From NCBI RefSeq assembly GCF_011045195.1, contig NZ_CP049199.1, positions 5,191,501 through 5,255,500 on the forward strand: a stretch of DNA of 64,000 bases, in the 5' to 3' direction. The notes below the pieces were generated by a model that was not told the DNA's origin, did no database searches, and saw only the letters and a list, made by a program, of their open reading frames with translations. Positions 16,502 through 25,548 of the stretch are shown here, in pieces (the stretch's first letter is position 1; each line of letters starts with the position of its first letter). The position numbers were made by a program, and so were the translations under genes. Source of the DNA: Caulobacter soli (GTDB lineage Bacteria > Pseudomonadota > Alphaproteobacteria > Caulobacterales > Caulobacteraceae).

Positions 16502-19087
16502 TCAGCCGGCCACGATGTTGACGATACGGTCTTTCACCACGATCACCTTCCGAACGGTCAGGCCCTCAAGGTGGCCCAGCACGGCGGCGTCCGCCAGAGC
16601 GATTTTCTCGACCTCGGCTTCGGGCGTGCCGGCCTTGACCTTGATCTCGCCGCGACGCTTGCCGTTGATCTGGATCGGCAGCACGCGTTCGTCGTCGGCC
16701 GCCAGGGCGGCGTCGGCCTTGGGCCAGGGCGCGTCGACGACCATGCCGGCCTTGCCCAGGTGCGCCCAGGCTTCTTCGGCCAGGTGAGGCGTGAAGGGCG
16801 AGATCAGGCGAGCCAGGATCTCCAGGGCCTCGGCGCGGGCCGCCAGGACGCCTTGCGAAGCGCCCTCCGCAGGCGCGGCCTTCAGCATGTTCAGGAACTC
16901 GTACAGGCGCGCCACGCCGCTGTTGAAGCGGAAGCCCTCGATCGAGTCCGTCACGAAGCCGATCAGGCGGTGGGCGCCCTTGCGCAGGGCCACGGCGGCC
17001 GCGTCGGTCTCGTCATGGGCGAAATCGCCGGCCGGCTGGCTTTCGAACTCGTTCCAGACCCGGTGGGTGAAGCGCCAGGAGCCCTCGACGCCGCTGTTGG
17101 TCCACTGCACATCGCGCTCGGGCGGGCTGTCGCTCATCACGAACAGGCGCGCGGCGTCGACGCCGTAGGCCTCGAAGATGTCCTCGGGGGCGACGACGTT
17201 CTTCTTGGACTTCGACATCTTCTCGATGTCGCCGATGGTGATCGGCTCTCCGGTCGTGGCGTGGGCGGCGGTGCGCGTATTGCCCTCGACCGTGATGCGG
17301 ATGTCCGAAGGCTCGACCCACTCGCCGGCGGCGTTCTTGTAGGCCTCGTGGGTGACCATGCCTTGGGTGAACAGGCCGGCGAACGGCTCTTCGACCGACA
17401 GCAGGCCCTCGTCCTTCAGGGCGCGGGTGATGAAGCGGGCGTACAGCAGGTGCAGCACCGCGTGCTCGACCCCGCCGATATACTGGTCGACGGCCATCCA
17501 GTGATCGGCGGCGTCCTTGCTGATCGGCTCGGCGGCGGTCGGGTCGGTGAAGCGGGCGAAATACCAGCTGCTGTCCACGAAGGTGTCCAGCGTGTCGGTT
17601 TCGCGCTCGGCCTTGCCGCCGCAGCTGGGGCAGGTGGTGTGGCGCCAGGTCGGGTGGCGCAACAGCGGGTTGCCCGGCTTGTCGAAGGCCACGTCGTCGG
17701 GCAGCACCACCGGCAGCTGGTCTTCCGGCACGCCCACCGGCCCACAGGCCTCGCAGTGGATGACCGGGATCGGGCAACCCCAATAGCGCTGGCGCGAGAC
17801 GCCCCAGTCGCGCAGGCGGTAGACGGTCGCGCCCTGGCCCTGGTTCAGGGCCTCGATGCGGTTCACCGCCTCGGTCTTGGCGGCCTCGATGTCCAGGCCG
17901 TCCAGGAATTCGGAATTGAAGATCGCGCCGGGGCCGACATAGGCCTCCTTGCCGACGTTGAACGTCGCGGCGTCCTCGCCCGGCGGCAGGACCACAGGCT
18001 TGACCGGCAGGTCGTACTTGCGGGCGAAGTCCAGGTCGCGCTGGTCGTGGGCCGGGCAGGCGAAGATCGCGCCCGTGCCGTAGTCCATCAGGATGAAGTT
18101 GGCGATCCACACCGGCAGGGTCAGGGTCGGATCCAGCGGATGGACGACGCGCAGGCCAGTGTCGCGACCCAGCTTCTCGGCGCCCTCGATGTCGGCCTCG
18201 GACGTGCCGCCCTTGCGGCATTCGGCGACGAAGGCGGCCACGGCCGGGTCGGCCGCCGCCAGCTGCTCGGCCAGCGGATGCTCGGGGGCGACGCCCACGA
18301 AGCTGGCGCCGAACAGGGTGTCGGGGCGGGTGGTGTAGACTTCCAGGCCGTCAGCGTGACCGGCAGGCGCCTCGCCGTCGAACTTGAAGGTGAACCGCAG
18401 GCCCTTGGACCGGCCGATCCAGTTCTCCTGCATGATCCGGACCTTCTCGGGCCAGCGATCCAGGGTCTTGAGGCCGTCGATCAGGGCGTCGGCGTAGTCG
18501 GTGATCCGCAGGAACCACTGGGTCAGCTTGCGCTTCTCCACGGTCGCGCCCGAGCGCCAGCCCTTGCCGTCGATCACCTGCTCGTTGGCCAGGACGGTCA
18601 TGTCGACCGGATCCCAGTTGACCGAGGCTTCCTTGCGATAGACCAGGCCGCGCTTCAGCAGACGCAGGAACCAGGCCTGCTGCTTGCCGTAATATTCCGG
18701 GTCGCAGGTGGCGAACTCGCGCGACCAGTCGACCGACAGGCCCAGGGCCTTCAACTGTTCGCGCATGGCGGCGATGTTGTCGTAGGTCCAGCCCTTGGGG
18801 TGGACGCCGCGCTCCATGGCCGCGTTCTCGGCTGGCATGCCGAAGGCGTCCCAGCCCATAGGGTGCAGCACGTTGAAGCCCTGGGCGCGCTTGTAGCGGG
18901 CCACGACGTCGCCCATGGCGTAGTTGCGCACATGGCCCATGTGGATGCGCCCCGACGGATAGGGGAACATCTCGAGCACGTAGTACTTCGGACGCGCGTC
19001 GGGAGTGATCGGCGTCAGGAAGGTATTGGCGGTCGCCCAGGCGGCGCGCCACTTCGGCTCGGTGTCTTTGGGATTGTAGCGGGCCAT
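16502..19087 (-). CDS. leuS: Leucine--tRNA ligase
   Basis: 861 residues from ATG at 19087 ([17 protein letters not shown]); an in-frame extension to 19168 is not conserved. Class I aminoacyl-tRNA synthetase charging tRNA-Leu. The HIGH-type motif is [17 protein letters not shown] (about residues 40-56) and the KMSKS motif is EKMSKSKKN (about 622-630). The editing domain CP1 (about 220-420) includes TTRPDTLFG, which hydrolyses mischarged tRNA. First gene of the leuS-lptE-holA operon. Confidence 0.97.
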   Translation of the reverse strand: MARYNPKDTEPKWRAAWATANTFLTPITPDARPKYYVLEMFPYPSGRIHMGHVRNYAMGDVVARYKRAQGFNVLHPMGWDAFGMPAENAAMERGVHPKGWTYDNIAAMREQLKALGLSVDWSREFATCDPEYYGKQQAWFLRLLKRGLVYRKEASVNWDPVDMTVLANEQVIDGKGWRSGATVEKRKLTQWFLRITDYADALIDGLKTLDRWPEKVRIMQENWIGRSKGLRFTFKFDGEAPAGHADGLEVYTTRPDTLFGASFVGVAPEHPLAEQLAAADPAVAAFVAECRKGGTSEADIEGAEKLGRDTGLRVVHPLDPTLTLPVWIANFILMDYGTGAIFACPAHDQRDLDFARKYDLPVKPVVLPPGEDAATFNVGKEAYVGPGAIFNSEFLDGLDIEAAKTEAVNRIEALNQGQGATVYRLRDWGVSRQRYWGCPIPVIHCEACGPVGVPEDQLPVVLPDDVAFDKPGNPLLRHPTWRHTTCPSCGGKAERETDTLDTFVDSSWYFARFTDPTAAEPISKDAADHWMAVDQYIGGVEHAVLHLLYARFITRALKDEGLLSVEEPFAGLFTQGMVTHEAYKNAAGEWVEPSDIRITVEGNTRTAAHATTGEPITIGDIEKMSKSKKNVVAPEDIFEAYGVDAARLFVMSDSPPERDVQWTNSGVEGSWRFTHRVWNEFESQPAGDFAHDETDAAAVALRKGAHRLIGFVTDSIEGFRFNSGVARLYEFLNMLKAAPAEGASQGVLAARAEALEILARLISPFTPHLAEEAWAHLGKAGMVVDAPWPKADAALAADDERVLPIQINGKRRGEIKVKAGTPEAEVEKIALADAAVLGHLEGLTVRKVIVVKDRIVNIVAG

Positions 19088-19200
19088 GAAACCAGACTGT
19101 TCGTGCGGGATCGCGCGGTCGGCGCAATCCGCGGAAGTCTTAAGCGGTTTGGGCCCAGGCGCGTTCAAAAAAAGGGGGGCGCGCTTCTAAAAGTGCGAAC

Positions 19201-19233
19201 GGGAGCCTTTTGTCACGCGGACAAAGGGCTCCC
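19201..19233 (-). terminator. Hairpin downstream of the DUF3576 gene
   Basis: GGGAGCCTTTTGTC (19201-19214) pairs with GACAAAGGGCTCCC (19220-19233), a 14-bp stem with one G-U wobble and a 5-base loop. It lies 20 bp beyond the stop of the minus-strand DUF3576 gene and separates it from leuS. A run of seven T follows only about 23 bases later, so it may be a partly intrinsic terminator. Confidence 0.65.
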
Positions 19234-19253
19234 GCGAAGAACCAGGGAAAACC

Positions 19254-19772
19254 CTAGTTCTTGATGTTGGAAAGTCGAAGCTGACGGGCGCGGGTCAGGA
19301 TAGCGTTCTCGATGTCGGTCGCCGTCTGCTCGGTCGCGGCCGTGTCGGTCCAGGTCCCGCTGGCGTCCTTGACCTGCTTGAAGATCGTGACGTTCAGGCC
19401 GTCGGCCCGCAGGCGGGTGTCCAGGATGTAGACGGTCGCCTTGAAGCGCTCGTCCGGCTTTTCCGGATTGGTGTACCAGTCGGTGACGATCACGCCGCCG
19501 TACGGGTCGGCCGAGGCCAGGGGCATGAAGGCCAGGGTGTCCAGGCTCGCGCGCCACAGGAAGCCGTTGACGCCGATCGAGCCGGGTTGCGACGTGGACT
19601 TGCCGCCACCGCCGCCGCGACCCTTGAAGGGATTGAACCCGGGCTCATTGTCCTGGCTGGTGAAGGTGCCACCGCCCTTATTGCCGCCGCAGGCGGAAAC
19701 CCCGGTCAGAACGGTCAACGCCAGAACGCCAGCGGCGACGCCGCGCAACACCGACCCACGCTCAAACGCCAT
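19254..19772 (-). CDS. DUF3576 family lipoprotein
   Basis: 172 residues from ATG 19772 with GAGG at 5 bp upstream; a longer frame to 19811 is less likely. The signal peptide ends in a lipobox GVSAC, then a low-complexity glycine-rich linker (GRGGGGGK), then a conserved globular part starting GVNGFLWRASLDTLAFMPLASADPYGG and ending in ARQLRLSNIKN. This matches DUF3576, an alphaproteobacterial family of outer-membrane or periplasmic lipoproteins of unknown role. It lies directly upstream of leuS in the same direction but is separated by a hairpin. Confidence 0.82.
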   Translation of the reverse strand: MAFERGSVLRGVAAGVLALTVLTGVSACGGNKGGGTFTSQDNEPGFNPFKGRGGGGGKSTSQPGSIGVNGFLWRASLDTLAFMPLASADPYGGVIVTDWYTNPEKPDERFKATVYILDTRLRADGLNVTIFKQVKDASGTWTDTAATEQTATDIENAILTRARQLRLSNIKN

Positions 19773-20047
19773 AGTACCTCGCTCCAATGTCTCGCCGACG
19801 CGTTCGCGCATCTCTGGCGCGCCCCCGCAGCCGGAGCCGGTCTATAGCATGGTCGCGCTGCGTCAAAACAGGAATCGCGTGGCAGGACCGCCACAGGCGC
19901 CGCTTGAATCGACTCCTGCGACGCCAAGCGTAATCCAACGGCGGTTGACCGCGTTGTACTAGGACCTTTAATCGAAGTTCAGGGACCCCGTTCCTATATA
20001 GGGTTTGACTCTATCGAGGCGCGGGTTGGGGATTGGGTTCGAGTAAC

Positions 20048-20464
20048 ATGTTCGCCGCACGGTATTTCATGGCAGGGGCCGCCGCGCTGATCCTCACGGG
20101 ATCGGCTACGGGAGCCTATGCCCAGAGCAAGCCGCGCACGACCTCGCCCGACTTCGCCGTCAAGAGCGACTTCAGCAATCCGACCCCGATCGCCCCGTTC
20201 AACCCCACCCAAGGCCCGAAGAAGTCCCTGAAGTGGGACGACAAGAAGGGCAAGTGGGGCCTCAAGCTGGATCTGGATCAGCCGGCCAACCGCGAACTCG
20301 AAGCTCATGACGTTCAGGCCGGGGCCTACTACAGCGTCACCCCGTCGATCCGCGTCGGCGGCGCCGTGGCCCTGGGCGAGCAGAACCCCGCCCTGGCCGC
20401 CCGCAAGAACGAAATCCAGGAGCCCGCGCCGCGGGTGAAGCTGGAAACCGCGTTCAAGTTCTAG
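20048..20464 (+). CDS. ntrZ: Probable periplasmic NtrZ, modulator of the NtrY kinase
   Basis: 138 residues from ATG 20048 (a TTG at 20033 is also in frame). A signal peptide ends near AYAQS (about residue 26); the mature protein is charged, with KKSLKWDDKKGKWGLKLDL and a C-terminal VKLETAFKF, and has no membrane helices. In C. crescentus the gene at this point in the series between leuS and cenR is ntrZ, whose product inhibits the phosphatase activity of the sensor kinase NtrY from the periplasmic side. The assignment rests on gene order and the general protein layout; I cannot name a conserved catalytic motif. Confidence 0.65.
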   Translation: MFAARYFMAGAAALILTGSATGAYAQSKPRTTSPDFAVKSDFSNPTPIAPFNPTQGPKKSLKWDDKKGKWGLKLDLDQPANRELEAHDVQAGAYYSVTPSIRVGGAVALGEQNPALAARKNEIQEPAPRVKLETAFKF

Positions 20465-20471
20465 GATCGGC

Positions 20472-21074
20472 CTAGGCGTTCAGCGCCTCGACCGCCGCGA
20501 TCCCGACAATTCCCATGTCCACAAGTTGCTCCGCCGTGCCCGCGCGCACGCCGCCCAGCGCGTAGACCGGCGTTTCCAACGCCTCGACGATCCTTTTCAG
20601 GCTCTCCACGCCTAGTGGCGCGCCCGCCGAGGGACTGCGGCTGGGAAAGATTGGCGACACCACCAGCGCGTCCGCGCCCGCCGCCGCGCCGGCCAGGGCC
20701 GCGGCCAGGTCGTGAGCGGCGGTTGTGATCAGCCACCCTGGATGAGCGGGCCGTAGATCCAGCGCCTGGGCGGCCAAGCGTTCGGGCAAGTGCAGGCCGT
20801 CGGCCTGGATGTCCAAGGCCAGGGCGGCATCCGCTCCAACCAGCAGCATCAGGCCGCGCCGTCGGGTGATTTCCCGCAGCCGCCCGCCTTGCTCCGCCGC
20901 ATCGGCCGCGCCGAACGCCCTGAACACCACGGCCGCGCCGGCCGGCAGGCGCTCGGCGACCGCTTCCGGATCGGGCGTCCGTTGGGGATCGGTGAAGAAC
21001 AGCAGGTTCGGCAGCGGCTTTCCGCGCACCAGCCATGGGCGAAGGCGCGCCGCCGTTCTAGACAGGGTTTCCAT
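20472..21074 (-). CDS. Thiamine phosphate synthase-like protein
   Basis: About 200 residues from ATG 21074; upstream ATGs at 21101 and 21122 would overlap the divergent gene. It is a TIM barrel of the ThiE/TenI group: NLLFFTDPQR (about 23-32), GLHLPE, a SPIFPSRSPS phosphate-binding loop (about 149-158), and YALGGV. ThiE joins HMP-PP and HET-P to thiamine phosphate; TenI-like members are thiazole tautomerases. The short spacing pattern and divergence from classical ThiE prevent a firm choice. It is convergent with ntrZ. Confidence 0.78.
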   Translation of the reverse strand: METLSRTAARLRPWLVRGKPLPNLLFFTDPQRTPDPEAVAERLPAGAAVVFRAFGAADAAEQGGRLREITRRRGLMLLVGADAALALDIQADGLHLPERLAAQALDLRPAHPGWLITTAAHDLAAALAGAAAGADALVVSPIFPSRSPSAGAPLGVESLKRIVEALETPVYALGGVRAGTAEQLVDMGIVGIAAVEALNA

Positions 21075-21099
21075 CTCGCTGATCGTCTGTTTCGAGCCC

Positions 21100-21756
21100 A
21101 TGTCCCCGGAATCTCTCTCCACCTACGCCTCGATCCAATCCCGCATCCGCGCAGCCGCCCTGGCCGCCGGCCGCCCGGCCGACGCGGTCACCCTGGTGGC
21201 GGTGTCCAAGCTGCAGCCCTGGGACCATATCGCGCCCATTCTCGACGCGGGCCAGCGGGTGTTCGGAGAAAATCGCGTCCAGGAGGCCATGGGCCGCTGG
21301 AGCGAGCGCCGGGCGCGGATCGAGCTGCGCCTGATCGGGCCCCTGCAGAGCAACAAGGCGCGCGACGCCGTGGCCTTCTTCGACGTGATCGAGAGCTTGG
21401 ACCGCGAGAAGCTGGCCCGGGTGCTGGCCGACGAGGTCCAGGCCCAGGGCCGGGCGCCGCGGCTGTTCGTCCAGGTCAACACCGGGGAAGAGCCGCAGAA
21501 GGCCGGGGTGCACCCCGGTGAGGCCGACGGCTTCATCGCCCTGTGCCGGGGCCTGGACCTGCCCGTGGAAGGCCTGATGTGCATTCCGCCGGCCGATCTC
21601 GATCCCGCCCCGCATTTCCGCCTGCTGGGCGAGATCGCGGCCCGCAACGGGCTTTCGAGGCTGTCGATGGGCATGAGCGACGATTTCGAGACCGCCATCG
21701 CCTGCGGGGCGACCTCCGTGCGGGTAGGATCGGCCCTGTTCGGTTCGCGCGCCTAG
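21100..21756 (+). CDS. YggS family PLP-dependent homeostasis protein
   Basis: 218 residues from ATG 21100. The PLP-binding lysine is in LVAVSKLQP (lysine about residue 35), followed by the family motifs FGENRVQEA (about 56-64) and LIGPLQSNKARDA (about 78-90), and the C-terminal LSMGMSDDFETAI and VRVGSALFG. The protein binds pyridoxal phosphate and controls vitamin B6 and amino-acid pools; it is not a racemase. The start is 25 bp from the divergent thiE-like start. Its TAG stop overlaps the stop of the convergent transpeptidase gene in the shared CTAG. Confidence 0.93.
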   Translation: MSPESLSTYASIQSRIRAAALAAGRPADAVTLVAVSKLQPWDHIAPILDAGQRVFGENRVQEAMGRWSERRARIELRLIGPLQSNKARDAVAFFDVIESLDREKLARVLADEVQAQGRAPRLFVQVNTGEEPQKAGVHPGEADGFIALCRGLDLPVEGLMCIPPADLDPAPHFRLLGEIAARNGLSRLSMGMSDDFETAIACGATSVRVGSALFGSRA

Positions 21757-22283
21757 CTGGCCGCGATCTCCACCGCGTCGCCGGGCCTGGCCACCGCCAG
21801 CAGCGCCTCCACGTCGGCCCGGGCCAGGGCCACGCAGCCCTCGGTGCCGACATAGCCGTCGCGCGCCAGGTGCAGGAAGATCGCCGAGCCCATCCCCGAA
21901 ACCGGCGGGTCGTCGTTATGACCCAGCACCACCACCAGGTCATAGACGGAATCGTCGCGCCACAGCCGCTCGGCGCTGGCGGGGTAGGGCAGTTTGACCG
22001 GCTGGTTGTAGGCCGGATCGTCCGACGCGTCGCACCAGCCGTCATCCGGCGCGATCGGCTGGGTCGGCAAGGCCGTCGCCGGGCCGTTCGGATAGACGTC
22101 GGGCCGATAGAGCACGCGGCGGATCGGCCAGACGCCCGTCGGACTGCGGTTGTCGCCCTCGCGCTTGTCGGCGCCGGCGATCACCCCGGCCTTGCCCAGG
22201 GCGGCCCGGGTGGAGGTCCTGTCCCAGCTGATCTGGCCATCCCAGGCGTTCGGACCGTCGGGGCGGGCGCGAAAGATCGTCAA
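21753..22283 (-). CDS. L,D-transpeptidase (YkuD) family protein
   Basis: 176 residues from TTG 22283. I chose TTG because GGAG lies 6 bp upstream and the resulting MTIFRARPDG starts the domain; no in-frame ATG occurs nearby. The segment FLHLARDGYVGTEGCVAL (about residues 141-158) is a YkuD-type active site: histidine, then GTEGC with the catalytic cysteine in place of the usual SHGC. No signal peptide is visible with this start, which is unusual because L,D-transpeptidases act in the periplasm. It may be a cytoplasmic variant or the start may be wrong. It is divergent from cenR. Confidence 0.8.
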   Translation of the reverse strand: MTIFRARPDGPNAWDGQISWDRTSTRAALGKAGVIAGADKREGDNRSPTGVWPIRRVLYRPDVYPNGPATALPTQPIAPDDGWCDASDDPAYNQPVKLPYPASAERLWRDDSVYDLVVVLGHNDDPPVSGMGSAIFLHLARDGYVGTEGCVALARADVEALLAVARPGDAVEIAAS

Positions 22284-22364
22284 GACGGTCTCCAGGGACG
22301 TGGCGTCGCGCCAAGTCGAGAACCGCCTTGGCGCCAGGGGCCGCAGCGGTGCATGTTCGCGTTC

Positions 22365-23051
22365 ATGGCGCAACGCAAAACCCTTCTCCTGGTCGACGAC
22401 GACGATGATCTGCGCGGAGCTCTGGCCGAGCAGCTCGCCCTCCACGAGGAGTTCGCGGTCGCGGAAGCTCCCACGGCCGGCGAGGGCGTGCGGATGGCCA
22501 AGGAACTCAAGCCGGATCTCGTCCTGCTGGACGTCGACCTGCCCGACATGGACGGTCGCGAGGCTTGCCGCCTGATGCGCAAGAACGGAGTCACCGCGCC
22601 GGTGATCATGCTGACGGCGGCGGCCAGCGACAGCGACACCATCCTGGGCCTGGAATCCGGCGCCAACGACTATGTGACCAAGCCCTTCCGCTTCGGCGTG
22701 CTGCTGGCCCGCATCCGCGCCCAGCTGCGCAGCTACGAAGCCTCGGAAGACGCTCTGTTCCGGATCGGTCCCTACGAGTTCCGCCCCTCGGCCAAGCTGC
22801 TGATCGACGAGAAACAGAAGAAGGTCCGGCTGACCGAGAAGGAAACCAATATCCTCAAGTACCTCTACCGCGCCGGGTCCAAGCCGGTGTCGCGCGAGGA
22901 GCTGCTGACCGAGGTCTGGGGCTACAACGCCGGGGTCACCACCCACACGCTGGAAACCCACGTCTACCGCCTGCGCCAGAAGATCGAGCCCGATCCCGCC
23001 GTGGCGCGGATCCTGATCACCGAGATGGGCGGCTATCGGCTGCAGCCGTAG
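22365..23051 (+). CDS. cenR: OmpR-type response regulator CenR
   Basis: 228 residues from ATG 22365 (MAQRKTLLL); ATG 22353 would add four residues. The receiver domain shows the acidic pocket VDDDDDL, the phospho-acceptor aspartate in LVLLDVDLPDMDG (about residue 56), and the lysine in DYVTKPFR (about 107). The winged-helix DNA-binding domain has VRLTEKETNILKYL and ELLTEVWGY. In C. crescentus the gene at this position is CC3743, cenR, an essential orphan regulator of the cell envelope whose kinase CenK is encoded elsewhere. No kinase gene is adjacent here either. Closed by a strong bidirectional terminator. Confidence 0.87.
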   Translation: MAQRKTLLLVDDDDDLRGALAEQLALHEEFAVAEAPTAGEGVRMAKELKPDLVLLDVDLPDMDGREACRLMRKNGVTAPVIMLTAAASDSDTILGLESGANDYVTKPFRFGVLLARIRAQLRSYEASEDALFRIGPYEFRPSAKLLIDEKQKKVRLTEKETNILKYLYRAGSKPVSREELLTEVWGYNAGVTTHTLETHVYRLRQKIEPDPAVARILITEMGGYRLQP

Positions 23052-23070
23052 TCAGGCTTTCCAGGCAAGA

Positions 23071-23105
23071 AAAAGCCCCGGCCGCTGCGAGCGACCGGGG
23101 CTTTT
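23071..23105. terminator. Bidirectional terminator between cenR and secB
   Basis: AAAAGCCCCGG (23071-23081) pairs with CCGGGGCTTTT (23095-23105). Each end has A or T runs, so it works for cenR on the plus strand and secB on the minus strand. Confidence 0.95.
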
Positions 23106-23127
23106 CAATTCAGCGCTTGGAACGCGA

Positions 23128-23622
23128 TCAGGCGTTGCCGACCACCACGCCTTCGGCTTGGGCCTTGCGCGCGGCGTAGACGCCGGCGAAGTCGATCGGG
23201 TCGATCAGGAAGGGCGGGAAGCCGCCTTCGGTGGTGACGTCCGAGATCAGGCGACGGGCGTAGGGGAACAGGAAGCGCGGGCACTCGATCAGCAGCACCG
23301 GCTCCAGGTCGGCTTCCGGTACGCCGGAGATGTGGAACAGGCCGCCGTACATCACCTCGACGTGGAACACCGTCTGTTCGTCGCGCGTGGCGCGGGCCGA
23401 GAGCTTCAGGTCCACCTCGAACAGGCCGTCCGGACGGCCGCGGGCGTTCATTTCCACGCCCATGTCGATGGCGGGCGGAGCGCCGCCGGCGCGCAGGGAG
23501 TCGGGGGCGTGCGGGCTCTCGAACGAGAAGTCGCGCACGAACTGGGCGATGATGCGGATGCCGGTTTCGCCGGGCGCGCCGTCTTCGGGAGCGGCGGGCG
23601 GAGCGGCGGTCGTGTCGGTCAT
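23128..23622 (-). CDS. secB: Protein-export chaperone SecB
   Basis: 164 residues. SecB keeps precursor proteins unfolded and delivers them to SecA. The features are [17 protein letters not shown] (about residues 24-40), [16 protein letters not shown] (about 85-100), [21 protein letters not shown] (about 110-130) and [18 protein letters not shown] proline- and alanine-rich N-terminal tail of about 20 residues precedes the domain. Convergent with cenR; divergent from the tim44-like gene. Confidence 0.97.
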   Translation of the reverse strand: MTDTTAAPPAAPEDGAPGETGIRIIAQFVRDFSFESPHAPDSLRAGGAPPAIDMGVEMNARGRPDGLFEVDLKLSARATRDEQTVFHVEVMYGGLFHISGVPEADLEPVLLIECPRFLFPYARRLISDVTTEGGFPPFLIDPIDFAGVYAARKAQAEGVVVGNA

Positions 23623-23783
23623 GTGCGATAAATCCGTATTCGGCGTCGAAATTGGCCGCTAGGAGAGAGCCGGGCTGCTAACACGAGGGCGGCTGGCGCG
23701 CAACGCCAGGCGCCTGACGCGCGAGCCTGTTATCGCCTATATAGGCAGTAGGCGGCGCCTTGGCCGAGTGAGCGGAAAATATC

Positions 23784-24383
23784 GTGTTTGAATGGATCAT
23801 CCTGGCGGCCCTGGCCGCGGTCATCCTTTACCAGCTCTACGCCACCCTGGGTCGCCGGGTCGGGCGTCAGCCGGAGGACGCCCCCGCGGTGGTCCCCGCC
23901 AGCGCCGGTTCCCGTGACCTGAAGGCTCCCGAAATCCCCGGCGAAGCCCTGTCGGGCCTGGCCGCCCTGCGCGCCCGGCAGGCCGACTTCGACGTCGGCC
24001 ACTTCCTGAGCGGCGCCCGCCAGGCCTACGAGCTGATCGTCAAGGCCTTCGCCGCCGGCGATCGCGAGACGCTCAAGCCGCTGCTGGCCGCCGACGTCAT
24101 GGCCAATTTCGAAACCGCCATCGCCGCGCGCGAAGCCCTGAACCGCACCGAGAAGGCCGAGTTTCTGGTCACGCCGCGCACGGATCTGGACTCCATCACG
24201 GTCGAGGGCGACGTCGCCAAGGCGGTGGTCCGCATCCTGGCCGAGATCCGCACCCGCTCGACCAGCGCCGAAGGCGAGGCGGTCGACGATCGCCGCACGG
24301 CCGATCTGTGGACGTTCCAGCGCGACCTGAAGAACAAGAACCCGAACTGGACCCTGGTCCGCGTCGACGTCGCGGAGGCGTGA
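23784..24383 (+). CDS. Tim44/TimA family membrane-anchored adaptor
   Basis: 199 residues from GTG 23784. One N-terminal membrane helix (residues 3-22, IILAALAAVILYQLYATLG) followed by a linker and a Tim44-like NTF2-fold domain (FLSGARQAYELIVKAFAAGD, about 75-94; NPNWTLVRVDVAEA at the end). The bacterial relatives of mitochondrial Tim44 are of unclear function; in Caulobacter one copy is studied as a membrane adaptor. It overlaps the mltA start by one base and lies next to secB, a common alphaproteobacterial cluster. Confidence 0.87.
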   Translation: MFEWIILAALAAVILYQLYATLGRRVGRQPEDAPAVVPASAGSRDLKAPEIPGEALSGLAALRARQADFDVGHFLSGARQAYELIVKAFAAGDRETLKPLLAADVMANFETAIAAREALNRTEKAEFLVTPRTDLDSITVEGDVAKAVVRILAEIRTRSTSAEGEAVDDRRTADLWTFQRDLKNKNPNWTLVRVDVAEA

Positions 24384-25534
24384 TGTCGCGCCTTTTTGGT
24401 GTGCGAGGGGGTTTTGTCGCCGCCTTCGCCCTGCTGACGCTGGCGGCCTGTACGACCGCGCCGCTCAAGCCGGTGGGCCCGGTCACGCCGGGCGTCGGTC
24501 CAACGACGCCGCCGGTCACGGGTCCCTCCGGCGCCCTGTCGTTCAACGACCTGGCGGGCTGGTCTCAGGAAGATCACCTCGGCGCGCTCGACGCCTTCCG
24601 CCAGGGCTGCGGCGTGGCCAAGGACCCGGCCATGGCCCAAGTCTGCCGTAAGGCCCGCGCCGAACGGCCGGGCAACGACGCCGACGCCCGCCGCTTTTTC
24701 GAGGCGCGCTTCCGGCCCGAAGCCGTTCCCGGCACGGGCGTGCTGACCGCCTATTTCGCGCCCGAATACGAGGCGCGGATGTCGCGCTCGGCCGAGTTCA
24801 GCGCGCCGATGCGCGGCAAGCCCGCCGATCTGGTCACCCTGGACCTCGGCCAATTCGACGCCGGTCTGGTGGGCAAGAAGGTGGCCGGCGAGATCGAGGG
24901 CGGCCAGGTGCTGCCCTATCCCGACCGCGCCGCCATCGAGGCCACGCCGGAAACCCGTCCCCTGGCCTGGATGCGACCGGAGGACCTGTTTTTCCTGCAG
25001 ATCCAGGGGTCCGGCATCCTGGACCTGCCCGACGGTCGCCGGGTGCGCGCCGCCTTCGCGGGTCATAACGGCCGGCCGTTCGTCGGCATCGCTACGCCCA
25101 TGCGCGACCGCGGCCTGCTGCCGGACAACAACACCTCGGGCGACGCCATCCGCAGCTGGCTGGCTGATCATCGCGGTCCCGAGGCCGATGCGATCATGCA
25201 GCTGAACCCGCGCTACGTGTTCTTCCAGACCCTGCCCGACGACGGCAAGCAGGCGGTGGGCGCGGCGGGGATCGCCCTGCCGGCCGGCCGGGCCATCGCC
25301 GTCGATCCCGGCAAGCATGCGATGGGCGAGCTCTTCTGGCTGGACGCCAGCGCCCCGAAACTGTCCGGAGCCTTTCCGACCTATCGCCGCCTGGCCGTGG
25401 CGCTGGACGTGGGCGGAGCGATCAAGGGCGAAGCGCGGGCCGATCTGTATACCGGCACGGGCGCGGCGGCCGGGGCCGAGGCGGGGCGCGTGCGCCACGA
25501 CCTGCGCCTCTACCGCCTGGTCCCCAAAGGCTAA
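24383..25534 (+). CDS. mltA: Membrane-bound lytic murein transglycosylase A
   Basis: 383 residues from ATG 24383. Signal peptide with lipobox LTLAAC (cysteine about residue 23), then a proline-rich linker. MltA cleaves the glycan strand of peptidoglycan forming 1,6-anhydromuramic ends. The segment LTAYFAPEYEARMS (about 120-133), FFLQIQGSGILDLPDG and the 3D-domain RLAVALDVGGAIKGEARADLY (about 339-359, with the catalytic aspartate region) are typical. It follows the tim44-like gene with an overlap and is followed by the Smr gene. Confidence 0.95.
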   Translation: MSRLFGVRGGFVAAFALLTLAACTTAPLKPVGPVTPGVGPTTPPVTGPSGALSFNDLAGWSQEDHLGALDAFRQGCGVAKDPAMAQVCRKARAERPGNDADARRFFEARFRPEAVPGTGVLTAYFAPEYEARMSRSAEFSAPMRGKPADLVTLDLGQFDAGLVGKKVAGEIEGGQVLPYPDRAAIEATPETRPLAWMRPEDLFFLQIQGSGILDLPDGRRVRAAFAGHNGRPFVGIATPMRDRGLLPDNNTSGDAIRSWLADHRGPEADAIMQLNPRYVFFQTLPDDGKQAVGAAGIALPAGRAIAVDPGKHAMGELFWLDASAPKLSGAFPTYRRLAVALDVGGAIKGEARADLYTGTGAAAGAEAGRVRHDLRLYRLVPKG

Positions 25535-25548
25535 GCGAGGGGGCTGAC

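Noticed and set aside
14963..19264. Plus-strand open frame of about 1430 codons
   Set aside because: It is antisense to holA, lptE and leuS; long shadow frames are expected in GC-rich DNA and its composition is not protein-like.
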